64,000 nucleotides of DNA from Paenibacillus_AR mesotrionivorans (GCF_046098205.1 NZ_JBJURJ010000024.1:38018-102017); one strand, 5' to 3'; shown: positions 51,908 through 61,413, counted from the stretch's first letter. Notes: generated by a model not told the origin, from the letters alone. Translations and numbers: made by a program.

Positions 51908-52639
51908 ATGACAGCAGTTGCCCTTATATCCGATGTGCATTCCAATGTTTTTGCGCTGGAGGCAGTGCTTGCAGACATAGACAAGCGGAGAATTACTCGT
52001 ATTGTTAATTTGGGGGACAGCTTATACGGCCCTATGGACATACACGGCACCTATTCGCTGCTGCGCTCCCGCCCCATGCTTCATCTGCGGGGGAATTGCG
52101 ACAGACTGCTGCTGCTTCCTCCAACTGTTAGTCCATCCACCATGGACCGGAACAGGCGGGAGCTTACGGCTGAGGAGCGGGCTTGGATTGAAGAGCTGCC
52201 GGAAACCGCGGAAGAAGAGGGGCTTTTTTTGTGTCATGGGACACCGGAATCCGATGAGATCTACCTTCTGGACAAGCTGGATCAGCATGGCTGCCATCCG
52301 CGTCCGCTTGAAGAACTGGTGTCAATGACGAATGGGGTGGTCCACCCGGTCATTGCCTGCGGCCACTCCCACCGGCCGGCAATTGTGTATTTGCCTAATG
52401 GCAAAACAGTGATTAATGCAGGAAGTGTTGGCTTGCCTGCTTATCATGATGATTTGCCCATCGATCACAAAATGGAATCCGGAACCCCTCATGCCAATTA
52501 CACACTCGCTGTGCATGACCCCTCCGGTTGGCGGTTTGAGCAATTCTCAATTCCTTATGATTGGGAAGCGGCCGCGTCAATGGCGGATTTCAACGGAAGA
52601 CCGGACTGGGCCCAAAGCATAAGGACAGGATTCGCGTAG
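51908..52639 (+). CDS. metallophosphoesterase (YfcE/MJ0936-like)
   Basis: 243 residues, calcineurin-like fold: LISDVHSN, NLGDSLYGP, LRGNCDR (Cys in the GNHD position), CGHSHRP and the closing NAGSVGLP. Family members cleave phosphodiesters; the substrate is unknown. GGGAGGA lies 6 nt before the ATG at 51908; a TTG at 51893 overlaps that site. It lies behind the MITE-like element and interrupts the mdh-pho order of Bacillus. Confidence 0.85.
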   Translation: MTAVALISDVHSNVFALEAVLADIDKRRITRIVNLGDSLYGPMDIHGTYSLLRSRPMLHLRGNCDRLLLLPPTVSPSTMDRNRRELTAEERAWIEELPETAEEEGLFLCHGTPESDEIYLLDKLDQHGCHPRPLEELVSMTNGVVHPVIACGHSHRPAIVYLPNGKTVINAGSVGLPAYHDDLPIDHKMESGTPHANYTLAVHDPSGWRFEQFSIPYDWEAAASMADFNGRPDWAQSIRTGFA

Positions 52640-52760
52640 AGTAAAAAGATTTACATACATGCAGGAAAAATTGCATGCCCGTCTCTGATCAAGTATACTA
52701 CTGCTGGATATGTATGACAGGTCAGATAAACGCGGGTGGTCCGCGGAATGGAGGATGCAT

Positions 52761-53189
52761 ATGGATAAGGCATTTTTATTTTTGCATCTGGTGGCTTCCA
52801 TCGGGATGGGATTTTATTTGCTGCTTCCCTTCTTGGTCGGGCGGCTGGCAGGACCGGCGGCGCAAAGCCAGGTGGGGTACGCGGGGCTTCTGGCATCCGC
52901 CAACAGAATCGGCATGTACCTGCTGGTGGTCCAGCTGTTAACCGGAGGATACCTTTTGCAGACTGCGGATTATTCCGTCCTGTGGATGGTCCTGATCGTG
53001 CTGGCCTTCCTGGCTGTGGCGGCTTTTACGGGCATGATGGCCAAGCCCCTCAAGCGGTATAAGGAAGCCGTGCAGCAAGGTCAAAACGGCAAGGCTGAAT
53101 ACGGCAAAATCCGCTTGTTCAGCAGCCTGGCAGGCGTTTGTTTCCTGATCATTATTTTCCTGATGAAGTTCCCGGAATTGTTTGTGTAG
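52761..53189 (+). CDS. four-helix membrane protein of unknown function
   Basis: 142 residues, four hydrophobic helices (about 4-24, 40-60, 65-85 and 118-138) and short charged loops; FLFLHLVASIGMGFYLLLPF begins it. The layout recalls small DUF2269-type membrane proteins. GGAGG lies 6 nt before the ATG; the frame opens earlier at 52710 without a site. The terminator at 53198 ends it. Confidence 0.7.
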   Translation: MDKAFLFLHLVASIGMGFYLLLPFLVGRLAGPAAQSQVGYAGLLASANRIGMYLLVVQLLTGGYLLQTADYSVLWMVLIVLAFLAVAAFTGMMAKPLKRYKEAVQQGQNGKAEYGKIRLFSSLAGVCFLIIIFLMKFPELFV

Positions 53190-53197
53190 CACACTAT

Positions 53198-53243
53198 AAA
53201 AACCCGCCTTCTGCTGACGTTGCGTCAGGGCAAGGCGGGTTTT
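53198..53243. terminator. bidirectional terminator
   Basis: AAAACCCGCCTT with AAGGCGGGTTTT, with an inner CTGAC/GTCAG stem, between convergent genes. Confidence 0.9.
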
Positions 53244-53310
53244 GTTCGGAAACGGACACGGATTCCGCAGAGCAAGGGGACAATGCCGCTTCGCGCTCAT
53301 ACCGGAATTA

Positions 53311-54480
53311 TCAGGTTTCCGTTCCGGAGTCGCTTTCGGTTGGCGGGTCGGTGGTGTAGGTGCCGGTGTCCGTATCCAGACGGATGGTGATGCCAAGAAT
53401 CCGCTCCAGATCCTTGAGGAGAATATAGGAACGGCGGCCTTCCACATACAACGGTCTGTCCAGGGTGAATGCGGCATTGTCCGACAGCCGGGTGACCGAT
53501 GCCTTGTCTGGGCTGAATTTGAACAGGGTTCCGTTATAGTTCATGCCCAGCTGGTTGTCGGCTTTGTCCTTGTACAGCTCACCGCCCAGCTGCTCCAGGG
53601 TTTCCCGGAGGGGCGCTTCTTCGCCGCGCGCATCCTTCACGGCAGTAACCCGCCGCATGATCATGTTATGCAGGGTTTCCGGCTGCACATAAGGGCTGCC
53701 AGCATTGAGGCGAGGCAGACGCATCGGATCGGAGCCGCGGGTCACGATCTTCGGCATTACCGTAAAGGCATACCGGACTCCGCCGTCCTGAACCGCCGTT
53801 ATGGCTTCCGGGTTATAGATGCCGAAGGGATAGGCCATGGTATCGCCGCTTCCCGGCGCATACGAATCCAGCTTGGTCCGGCAAGTAACGGCGTCACCGG
53901 TGACGCGGGATTTGTACTCGGCATCCGTTTCCGTCCGTCCGTTCAGCTGGAGCCGGTGGGTCAGATAGGCCTTGCCGTTCTGCTTTTCATGCTGGCTGTC
54001 GGAATGGCTTTGGAGCTCGATGAAGCCCTTGCGTTTGCCCAGCTTGGTCAGCTCCTCCCGGTTCATGAAGGGAGTCGTCCCCTTCTGGGGATCATCGATG
54101 GTTCCGGTAATAACGAAGCTTACACCGGGAATATCCAGCTCCTGGAGTACCGGATACGCATTGGTGTAGAAGCTTTCATACCCGTCGTCGAAGGTAACCA
54201 GGACCGCATTGTCCGGGATGGCAGCCCCCTTCATATAAGCCTTGAATTCATCCAGGGAAATGAAGTTATAATGCCGGCTTTCCAAAAAGGATAACTGGTT
54301 GCGGAAGAGCTCAGTGCTGATGGTGCCGGGTCCCTTCACCGTATCGCTGACATGGTGGTACATGAGAACAGCAACCTGATCCTTATATAGAATATCCGGC
54401 TCGAAGGCGCTTAAGGAAGAGACGGCCATAGTGAGACCGAGACAGCATAACAGGCTGATGCGCAAAAAAAGCTTTTTCAT
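53311..54480 (-). CDS. secreted polysaccharide deacetylase with stalk domain
   Basis: 389 residues. A signal peptide (about 1-25) is followed by a NodB-type deacetylase with VLMYHHVSD, VTFDDGYESF (the metal and catalytic Asp pair), SHSDSQHE and AYPFGIYN. From about 280 on there is a copper-amine-oxidase-N-like stalk domain (PLYVEGRRSYILLKDLERILG), common in Paenibacillus exoproteins. It probably trims acetyl groups from cell-wall or exopolysaccharide N-acetylglucosamine. It is divergent from the fumarase gene. Confidence 0.87.
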   Translation of the reverse strand: MKKLFLRISLLCCLGLTMAVSSLSAFEPDILYKDQVAVLMYHHVSDTVKGPGTISTELFRNQLSFLESRHYNFISLDEFKAYMKGAAIPDNAVLVTFDDGYESFYTNAYPVLQELDIPGVSFVITGTIDDPQKGTTPFMNREELTKLGKRKGFIELQSHSDSQHEKQNGKAYLTHRLQLNGRTETDAEYKSRVTGDAVTCRTKLDSYAPGSGDTMAYPFGIYNPEAITAVQDGGVRYAFTVMPKIVTRGSDPMRLPRLNAGSPYVQPETLHNMIMRRVTAVKDARGEEAPLRETLEQLGGELYKDKADNQLGMNYNGTLFKFSPDKASVTRLSDNAAFTLDRPLYVEGRRSYILLKDLERILGITIRLDTDTGTYTTDPPTESDSGTET

Positions 54481-54538
54481 GGTGGGGTGGTTCCCTTCTG
54501 CTTGAAATTGACACTTGTGCAGGAAGCTTCAATTGGGG

Positions 54539-54568
54539 TTAGCGGTTTCTTGGCCGAAATCGTATAAT
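54539..54568 (+). promoter_or_regulatory. candidate promoter for fumarase
   Basis: TTAGCG, 18 bp, TATAAT, about 80 bp before the ATG at 54648. Confidence 0.4.
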
Positions 54569-54647
54569 AACGGAAGAGACCCAGGTGAGACCATCATTAT
54601 TATAGGCGTAAAAAGAGACATTGACAATGAGAGGAGAACTGCGTAGG

Positions 54648-56183
54648 ATGAAGGATTTTCAAGAGAGCATCTACAAATTGATTGTGGAAACCTCCACCCG
54701 GCTTCCAGCCGATGTGCAAAGCCGGATTGAAGCCGCCAGACTCAAGGAGGATGAAGGCACCCGTTCGGCCCTCTCGCTGGCTACCATCACCGAAAACATC
54801 CGTATGGCCGACTGCAATGTCTCTCCCATTTGCCAGGATACCGGCATGCCCACCTTCATCATCCATGTCCCGGTGGGAGCCAACCAGATCATCATGAAGG
54901 CAGCGGTCCGCCAAGCTGTAGCCCAAGCCACACGGGACAGCATTCTGCGCACCAACTCCGTGGATTCCTTGACGGGAGCCAACAGCGGCGATAATCTGGG
55001 CCCGGGCACACCGGTGATTCATTTTGAACAGTGGGAAAAAGAAGAAATCGACGTCCGTCTGATCCTGAAGGGCGGCGGCTGTGAAAACAAAAATATTCAA
55101 TACAGTCTGCCCTGTGAGGTAGAGGGGCTGGGTAAGGCTGGACGGGATCTGGACGGCATCCGCAAGTGCATTCTGCATGCGGTATACCAGGCGCAAGGCC
55201 AAGGCTGCAGCGCCGGTTTTATCGGAGTGGGGATTGGCGGGGACCGGACCACAGGCTACGAGCTGGCGAAGCACCAACTGTTCCGTCCGGTGGATGATGT
55301 GAACCCGATTGAGGACCTGGCCCGCCTCGAGGACTATATTATGGAGCATGCCAACACCTTGGGCATCGGCACCATGGGCTTCGGCGGCAACGTGACCCTT
55401 CTCGGCTGCAAGGTCGGAGTGATGAACCGGCTTCCGGCCAGCTTTTATGTATCTGTGGCGTATAACTGCTGGGCCTACCGGAGGCAAGGGGCTGTGCTGG
55501 ATGCGGAGACGGGTGCCTTCAAAAAATGGGTGTATGAACCCTCCCCATCGGCAGCTGCTGTAGTGACGGAGTCCGATTCGCAGGAGAAGCAGGAGGGCGG
55601 TCGGGAGATTGTGCTGACCACGCCCATCTCGGAGGAGCAGATCCGCAGCCTGAGGGTAGGGGATGTGGTTATCGTTAACGGGCTGATCCATACAGGCCGG
55701 GATGCGCTGCATCACTATCTGATGGATCATGATTCACCGGTGGATCTGAATGGCTCCGTAATTTACCACTGTGGCCCTGTGATGAGTAAGGATGAGCAGG
55801 GGGAATGGCATGTGAAGGCGGCTGGGCCCACCACCAGCATCCGGGAGGAGCCGTACCAAGGGGATATTATGAAAAAATTCGGCATCCGCGCAGTGATCGG
55901 CAAAGGCGGCATGGGCCCGAAAACCCTTAAGGCGCTGCAGGAGCATGGCGGTGTGTATCTCAATGCCATCGGAGGCGCAGCCCAATTTTATGCCAAGTGC
56001 CTCAAGAAGGTGGAGGGTGTAGACTTCCTGAAGGAGTTTGGTGTGCCGGAGGCTATGTGGCATCTGCAATGTGAGGGTTTTGCGGCGATTGTGACTATGG
56101 ATTCCCACGGGGGAAGTCTCCATGCCGAGGTGGACGAAAGCTCTGTTGACAAATTGGCCCGGTTAAAGGATAAGGTATTCTGA
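54648..56183 (+). CDS. class I fumarate hydratase (iron-sulfur)
   Basis: 511 residues. Both halves of class I fumarase are in one chain. Cluster cysteines are likely in ICQDTGMPTF, GGGCENKN and GFGGNVTLLGCKVG; the beta domain has TGRDALHHYL and GGMGPKTL. It interconverts fumarate and malate, feeding mdh nearby. The ATG at 54648 follows AGAGGAG with an 11-nt gap; an ATG at 54627 is possible. phoR follows after 2 bp, so the two may be cotranscribed. Confidence 0.93.
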   Translation: MKDFQESIYKLIVETSTRLPADVQSRIEAARLKEDEGTRSALSLATITENIRMADCNVSPICQDTGMPTFIIHVPVGANQIIMKAAVRQAVAQATRDSILRTNSVDSLTGANSGDNLGPGTPVIHFEQWEKEEIDVRLILKGGGCENKNIQYSLPCEVEGLGKAGRDLDGIRKCILHAVYQAQGQGCSAGFIGVGIGGDRTTGYELAKHQLFRPVDDVNPIEDLARLEDYIMEHANTLGIGTMGFGGNVTLLGCKVGVMNRLPASFYVSVAYNCWAYRRQGAVLDAETGAFKKWVYEPSPSAAAVVTESDSQEKQEGGREIVLTTPISEEQIRSLRVGDVVIVNGLIHTGRDALHHYLMDHDSPVDLNGSVIYHCGPVMSKDEQGEWHVKAAGPTTSIREEPYQGDIMKKFGIRAVIGKGGMGPKTLKALQEHGGVYLNAIGGAAQFYAKCLKKVEGVDFLKEFGVPEAMWHLQCEGFAAIVTMDSHGGSLHAEVDESSVDKLARLKDKVF

Positions 56184-56185
56184 CG

Positions 56186-57979
56186 ATGCATAAATTCCGC
56201 TGGCGGCTTACCCTGATTTTTATTGTAATTATCGGCTGCTCCATGGTTTTGGCCGGAGTCTATATGGCGAAGCTGCTGGAAACCTCCTACAAGGATGCTC
56301 TTGTGATTAATATGGAGCGGGAGCTGAAGCTAATCATTGCCACTATCGACTGGAACCATGGCGGCAACGACGAGGAAAAGGAACGGTATTATACCGAGCA
56401 GGCGCGTCGGCTGAAGGATTCGGCGGCTGCCCGGATTACGGTGATCCGCACCGACGGCCGGGTTATCGGGGAATCCGATGAGGAGCCGGTCCAGATGAAC
56501 AACCACCTGGACCGGGAGGAGGTCAAGCAGGCGCAGAAGGACGGGCTGGGCCATAGTGTGCGGTACAGCAAAACTCTGGGCCATAATATGCTCTATGTGG
56601 CCATGCCTATCGGCACCAGTGCCGACAACGCCGGGTATCTGCGTCTGGCGACAGATTTAAGGGATGTGGAGAATGCCGTCCATAAGCTGTGGCTGTTCCT
56701 GCTATTGGGGCTGGGCCTTCTGTTCCTGATTGCCGGGGGGATCAGCTTCCGGATTGCGTACGGGCTGACCCGTCCTTTTGACAAGATGATCCGGGTTGCC
56801 CGCCAGCTGTCCCATATGAATTACAAATCCCGTGTGCCTGTCCGCAGGAAGGATGAAATCGGGGACCTGGGTCATGCCATCAATACCATGGCGGACAGCC
56901 TGGAGCAGCAGATGAACCGGATTCTGGAGAATGAGGGCCGGATGAAGGCTGTGCTGGAGGGGCTGATCAACGGGGTGCTGATGATCGACAAGGACGGGCG
57001 GATTGCGCTCTTGAACCGCTCTGCGGAGAAGATTCTGGGCTTCCGCCAGGAGGAGCTGCTGGGGCGCCAGTACCAGCATGCCAATCTCGCACCGGAGCTG
57101 ACGGAGCTGATCGCCATGTGCTTCGGCTCCATGGACCAAATCCGTGATGAGCGGACGCTGTATTTTCCGGAGGAGGTTTTGCTGGAGATCAACCTGCGGC
57201 CGATGGTCATCGGTGGCGAGGATTTTGCCGGAATTCTGATTGTCCTCCACGATATTACCGCTGTCCGCAGACTGGAACGGATGCGCAGCGAATTTGTGGC
57301 CAATGTTTCCCATGAACTGAAAACACCGGTGGCCTCGGTGAAGGGATTTGCGGAGACGCTGCTGGCCGGGGCCTTGAAGGATGAGGAGACGGCCAAGTCC
57401 TTCCTGCAGATCATCTATGACGAGAGCGAACGGTTGAACCGGCTGATCGGAGACATTCTGGATTTGTCCAAAATCGAGTCCAAACGGGTGCCGCTGCAGC
57501 TGTCCCCGGTCCATCTGAATAGCTTTATGGATCATACGCTGCAGATGCTGGCGCCGGAGGCGCAGAAGAAGAACATCGAGCTGAAGCTGCAGGTGGAGGA
57601 GGATCTGTACATGGAGGCGGACGAGGACCGGCTCCGGCAGATTATGATCAATCTGCTGTCCAACGGCATTTCGTATACGCCGGATGGCGGGAAAGTGAGC
57701 GTTACGGTACAGGCTATGAATGTGGTAAACGGTGAGGATCCGGAAAATATCCGTTTTGTGATTGCAGACACGGGCATCGGCATTCCCCGGAAGGATCTGC
57801 CGCGGATCTTCGAGCGTTTCTATCGCGTGGACAAGGCCCGCTCCCGGAGCTCGGGGGGGACCGGACTTGGCCTCTCCATCGTGAAGCATCTGGTGGAGCT
57901 GCATAAGGGGCATATTTCGGTGGAAAGCGAGGTCGGCGCCGGCAGCCGTTTCATTATCGAACTTCCGGTCCTCCATTGA
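56186..57979 (+). CDS. phoR: sensor histidine kinase PhoR
   Basis: 597 residues. Membrane helices at about 7-28 and 170-192 flank an extracytoplasmic sensor of about 140 residues; then HAMP, PAS (about 250-355), the H-box FVANVSHELKTPVAS with His376, N box INLLSNGISYTP, and G boxes ADTGIGIPRKDLPRIFERF and GGTGLGLSI. It senses phosphate limitation and phosphorylates PhoP. It starts 2 bp after fumarase. The order phoR then phoP is the reverse of the usual one. Confidence 0.9.
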   Translation: MHKFRWRLTLIFIVIIGCSMVLAGVYMAKLLETSYKDALVINMERELKLIIATIDWNHGGNDEEKERYYTEQARRLKDSAAARITVIRTDGRVIGESDEEPVQMNNHLDREEVKQAQKDGLGHSVRYSKTLGHNMLYVAMPIGTSADNAGYLRLATDLRDVENAVHKLWLFLLLGLGLLFLIAGGISFRIAYGLTRPFDKMIRVARQLSHMNYKSRVPVRRKDEIGDLGHAINTMADSLEQQMNRILENEGRMKAVLEGLINGVLMIDKDGRIALLNRSAEKILGFRQEELLGRQYQHANLAPELTELIAMCFGSMDQIRDERTLYFPEEVLLEINLRPMVIGGEDFAGILIVLHDITAVRRLERMRSEFVANVSHELKTPVASVKGFAETLLAGALKDEETAKSFLQIIYDESERLNRLIGDILDLSKIESKRVPLQLSPVHLNSFMDHTLQMLAPEAQKKNIELKLQVEEDLYMEADEDRLRQIMINLLSNGISYTPDGGKVSVTVQAMNVVNGEDPENIRFVIADTGIGIPRKDLPRIFERFYRVDKARSRSSGGTGLGLSIVKHLVELHKGHISVESEVGAGSRFIIELPVLH

Positions 57980-58087
57980 CAACAAAAAGGGACTGGACTT
58001 ACAATTTGTATGACCCTTATCCGGGTCGGCCGTTTGCGCCTGCCGGATTGTGGACAAGACAGGCTGAAAATGAAGGTGGAGAAACCC

Positions 58088-58807
58088 TTGGCCCATAGTA
58101 TATTGGTAATTGAAGATGAACCGACGCTGTCCCGCTTGCTGTCCTACAATTTAGCCCAGGAGAAGTATGTGGTGAAAGTTGTAGATCATGGGGGAGAGGG
58201 ACTGCAGGAGGCGCTCCGGCATCCCTACGACTTGATTATTCTGGATATTATGCTTCCGGGCATGAACGGCTTCGAGGTATTGTCGAAGCTCCGTCAGAAG
58301 GAATGCCGGACGCCGGTGATTATCCTGACGGCACGGAATGCCGAGGAGGAGGTTGTCCAGGGTCTCAAAAGCGGCGCCGATGATTACATCACGAAACCCT
58401 TCGGCGTGGCGGAGCTGCTGGCGCGGGTTGCGGCTGTGCTGCGGCGCACCGGACCGGAGGACAGCCGGCAGGAAGCGGCGGAGGAAGGCACGGACCGGGT
58501 GATCGTGGCCGGGGATTTGAAGATTTATCCGGAGCGCTACGAGGTGAAGCTGAACGGGGAGCCGATCCCGCTGCGGCCGAAGGAATTCGAGGTGCTGCTC
58601 TATCTGGTACAGCGTCCGGGTGTAGTCGTGACGCGGGATGACCTAATGAATATCGTATGGGGCTTCGATTATATCGGCGGCCAGCGGACGGTGGACGTCC
58701 ATGTGAGCTCGCTGCGCAAGAAGCTGGAGATGAACCAGCAGTCCGTCCAAATCGACGCCATCCGCGGCGTTGGCTACAAGCTCATTACCAAAGGAAGCCG
58801 CTCCTGA
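58088..58807 (+). CDS. phoP: response regulator PhoP
   Basis: 239 residues. The receiver domain (ILVIEDEPTLSRLLS, phospho-acceptor Asp53 in IILDIMLPG, Lys in ITKPFG) is joined to an OmpR-type winged helix (RPKEFEVLLYLVQRPGVVVTRDDLMNIVWG, RTVDVHVSSLRKKLE). It should bind the PhoP box before ppk. The TTG at 58088 is favoured by AAGGTGGAG 6 nt upstream; ATG at 58070 lies just before that site. It follows phoR after 108 bp. Confidence 0.88.
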   Translation: MAHSILVIEDEPTLSRLLSYNLAQEKYVVKVVDHGGEGLQEALRHPYDLIILDIMLPGMNGFEVLSKLRQKECRTPVIILTARNAEEEVVQGLKSGADDYITKPFGVAELLARVAAVLRRTGPEDSRQEAAEEGTDRVIVAGDLKIYPERYEVKLNGEPIPLRPKEFEVLLYLVQRPGVVVTRDDLMNIVWGFDYIGGQRTVDVHVSSLRKKLEMNQQSVQIDAIRGVGYKLITKGSRS

Positions 58808-58966
58808 TCCGACAGGACGGCTTCCTTTGGTTTTGGGTGGCGAGCCTACGCGTATGGCGGGAGGGAAGCAACGCGTGGCCGCGAGGGTGAGACCGCGTGG
58901 CCACGCGTTGACCGCGGCGGGGCCGTTGTGGCTAACGGCCTCCCCTTTACTTTAACCACCCTTATC

Positions 58967-59147
58967 CAGCAAAAGTGCATCTATTTTGCTGGAGTTCCGC
59001 CTCTTCCTGCACTCCAAATGCAAAAGTGCAGCTATTTTCCGCCGAAGGCTCCATCTTGCACCCATCTGACGAAAATAACTGCACTTTTGCAGGATAGACC
59101 ATAAAAACGAAGGTTTGCTTACCCAATAAATGCACTTTTGCATTTCG
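58967..59147. repeat. four-copy dyad element D (word CAAAAGTGCA)
   Basis: Direct copies at 58970 and 59021 with a following CTATTTT, inverted copies at 59080-59089 and 59131-59140. Spacing 51 bp in each pair. It fills most of the 452-bp gap between convergent phoP and araC-type genes, with family 1 repeat next to it. No other feature or terminator is obvious. Confidence 0.88.
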
Positions 59148-59164
59148 AAGAGGTTGAGCGGCAG

Positions 59165-59259
59165 GGACCAGGTTGGGAAGGAGTGCCCCTCAAATCTGCT
59201 TCGCAGATTTCGAGGCTTCCGCAACCTATCCAGCCTGCGGCATAGACCAGGTTGGGAAG
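59165..59259. repeat. family 1 repeat, minus orientation
   Basis: In reverse complement it reads AACCTGGTC, TGCCGCAGGCTGGAT, AGGTTGCGGAAGCCTCG, with stem AAATCTGC-GAA-GCAGATTT (59192-59210). Same plan as the 13942 array, but with changed, still complementary, stem bases. It touches the araC-type gene. Confidence 0.85.
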
Positions 59260-60132
59260 TTAACCCATTTTCTTCCGGTACTCATTGGGAGAGCATTGGT
59301 TGTACTTTTTGAACACCTTGTAGAAATGCGCCATATTGGGCATGCCGATGCTGTCCGCCACCTGGGTGACACTTACGTCCTGGGTGAGCAGCATTCGCTC
59401 GGCTTTTTTGATCTTCTTGAAGTTGACGTATTCCAGGAAGGACATCCCCATGACCTTTTTGAAGTATTTAACAAAATAATAGTAGCTGACGTTAGCGATC
59501 CGGCAGACCTCTTCCACCTGAATCCGATTCTCCAGATTTTCCTCCACATAATCCAGCACCGGCTTCAGCCGGGTCATATCCCCGCGTTCCTTCAAGCGGA
59601 TCAGCTGCCGGGTGTCATTGCGCAGCAGTGCCAGCATAATGGACTTCACCTGGAGGCTGGCAGCCATTTCGTAGCCCTCCCGCTTTTCCTGCACCTCATG
59701 CAGAATCTCCTTCACCGATTCCAGCGCCTGGCGGGCCACGTCCGGATGCTCCTCGAAGATGTAATTGAGCTTATGCAGCGCAAACCCCGGCTGTGAAATA
59801 GAGCGGAAGTAGTTCAGCGTGCTATTCTCCACAAATTGCTCGATATCGAATTGGAGCACGATATATTTCAGCCCGTACTGCTGGTAGCAGCGGTCCTTAT
59901 GCAGCTCCTTGGCACCGATGATAATCACATCGCCGCCCTCCAGGACATACTGCGACTCCTCCACGTTGACGTCAAGGCGTCCTTCCAGGATGCAGAGAAT
60001 CTCCAGTTCCTTATGGTAATGCCACTTGCTGCCCCCGTCCCGGTTGCTGGATGCCTGAAAAATGCGCAAGGAGATGAAGGGATTCTCGAACGTGATTTGC
60101 TCATGGATCGCCTGATCCTGGGATAATTCCAT
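59260..60132 (-). CDS. AraC-family transcriptional regulator
   Basis: 290 residues. A cupin-like N-terminal domain (SKWHYHKELEILCILEGRLDV, GGDVIIIGAKELHKD, about 25-110) senses a ligand, probably a sugar. The C-terminal two-HTH domain has IQVEEVCRIANVSYYYFVKYFKKVMGMSF and VTQVADSIGMPNMAHFYKVFKKYNQCSPNEYR. The ATG at 60132 follows GGAGG; the frame to 60252 was rejected. It is divergent from a Gfo/Idh/MocA gene, the likely target. Confidence 0.9.
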   Translation of the reverse strand: MELSQDQAIHEQITFENPFISLRIFQASSNRDGGSKWHYHKELEILCILEGRLDVNVEESQYVLEGGDVIIIGAKELHKDRCYQQYGLKYIVLQFDIEQFVENSTLNYFRSISQPGFALHKLNYIFEEHPDVARQALESVKEILHEVQEKREGYEMAASLQVKSIMLALLRNDTRQLIRLKERGDMTRLKPVLDYVEENLENRIQVEEVCRIANVSYYYFVKYFKKVMGMSFLEYVNFKKIKKAERMLLTQDVSVTQVADSIGMPNMAHFYKVFKKYNQCSPNEYRKKMG

Positions 60133-60207
60133 AAGAGCCTCCGAATGACAAAATAGCATAAAAGGACAACTAGAACGGCAATTTATTTTTGCGCCTCCTT
60201 TGACTAT

Positions 60208-60221
60208 ACTACAAGTGTAGT
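60208..60221. promoter_or_regulatory. palindromic operator candidate in the divergent gap
   Basis: ACTACA-AG-TGTAGT, perfect 6-bp arms, directly behind TTGACT (60200-60205). Confidence 0.45.
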
Positions 60222-60272
60222 TCAGTTGCGAATACCCTGGAGCGGCAATCAAAAGGAGGACATACGATTAAC

Positions 60273-61358
60273 ATGGCAAAAAAGTTGAAAGTCGCAATTA
60301 TCGGATGCGGCGGGATCGCCAATGGCAAGCATCTGCCGGCACTGGCCAAGAAAACAGACGTTCTGGAGCTTGCTGCATTCTGTGATATTATCCCCGAGCG
60401 GGCAGCCAAAGCGAAGACCGACTACGGAACGGAAGAATCTCTGGTCCTGACCGACTACAAGGAGCTCCTTGACAACGCTTCCATTGATGTGGTTCATGTA
60501 TGTACCCCCAATGACTCCCATGCGGAAATCGCCATCGCTTTCCTGGAGGCCGGCAAACATGTGATGAGCGAAAAGCCCATGGCCAAAACCGCCGCTTCCG
60601 CCCGCGAAATGCTGGCCGCATCCGAACGTACCGGTAAGCTGCTTACCGTTGGTTATAACAACCGCTTCCGTCCCGACAGCCTGTACCTCAAGGAGCTGTG
60701 CCAGCAAGGGGAGCTGGGTGAAATCTATTATGCCAAGGCGCATGCGCTGCGCCGCCGCGCCGTTCCCACCTGGGGCGTATTCCTGGACGAGGAAAAGCAA
60801 GGTGGAGGCCCGCTGATCGACATCGGCACCCATGCCCTGGACCTGACCCTGTGGATGATGAACAACTACGAGCCCAAGGTGGTGCTGGGCAGCACCTACC
60901 GGAAGCTGGCCGACAACGTAAATTCCGCCAACGCTTGGGGACCGTGGGATCCGAAGCAATTCACCGTGGAAGATTCCGCCTTCGGCATGATTACCTTCAA
61001 GAATGGTGCAACCGTATTGCTGGAATCCAGCTGGGCCATCAACCTCCGCAAGTTTGACGAAGCCAAGGTTACCCTGGTAGGCACCAAAGCCGGAGCCGAT
61101 ATGGACGGCGGCCTGTTCATCAACGGCGAGAAGAACTCCCGCCTGTACACCCAGGAGATTGAGCTGAAATCCGGCGGTGTCGCCTTCTACGAAGGCAAGT
61201 CGGAGAACAACGTGGATGTGGAAATGCGCGTATGGTACGATGCCATCCTGAAGGGCTCCCCGCTGACCGTTACACCGAAGCAGGCGCTGGTGGTATCCGA
61301 AATTCTGGAGGCCATTTACGAATCCGCCAAAAATGGCAAAGCCATTTCCTTCGAGTAA
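60273..61358 (+). CDS. Gfo/Idh/MocA-family oxidoreductase
   Basis: 361 residues. An NAD(P)-binding Rossmann domain with AIIGCGGIANG (Gly11, 13, 14), VHVCTPNDSHAEIAI and the catalytic EKP (100-102) precedes a substrate domain with GGGPLIDIGTHALDL, holding the active-site Asp/His. It oxidises a sugar or cyclitol, for example inositol, glucose or a 3-keto sugar. AAGGAGG lies before the ATG with a 13-nt gap. Probably controlled by the AraC neighbour. Confidence 0.92.
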   Translation: MAKKLKVAIIGCGGIANGKHLPALAKKTDVLELAAFCDIIPERAAKAKTDYGTEESLVLTDYKELLDNASIDVVHVCTPNDSHAEIAIAFLEAGKHVMSEKPMAKTAASAREMLAASERTGKLLTVGYNNRFRPDSLYLKELCQQGELGEIYYAKAHALRRRAVPTWGVFLDEEKQGGGPLIDIGTHALDLTLWMMNNYEPKVVLGSTYRKLADNVNSANAWGPWDPKQFTVEDSAFGMITFKNGATVLLESSWAINLRKFDEAKVTLVGTKAGADMDGGLFINGEKNSRLYTQEIELKSGGVAFYEGKSENNVDVEMRVWYDAILKGSPLTVTPKQALVVSEILEAIYESAKNGKAISFE

Positions 61359-61380
61359 GCACTTATTCCTTACTAAAACG

Positions 61381-61413
61381 AAAGCCACCCGAACAGCATT
61401 CCGGGTGGCTTTT
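61381..61413 (+). terminator. rho-independent terminator
   Basis: AAAGCCACCCG with CGGGTGGCTTT around a 10-nt loop, then T residues. Confidence 0.9.

Noticed and set aside
54481..54540. TTGACA near 54504 as fumarase promoter
   Set aside because: No -10 at a suitable distance; the TATAAT at 54563 fits a different -35.
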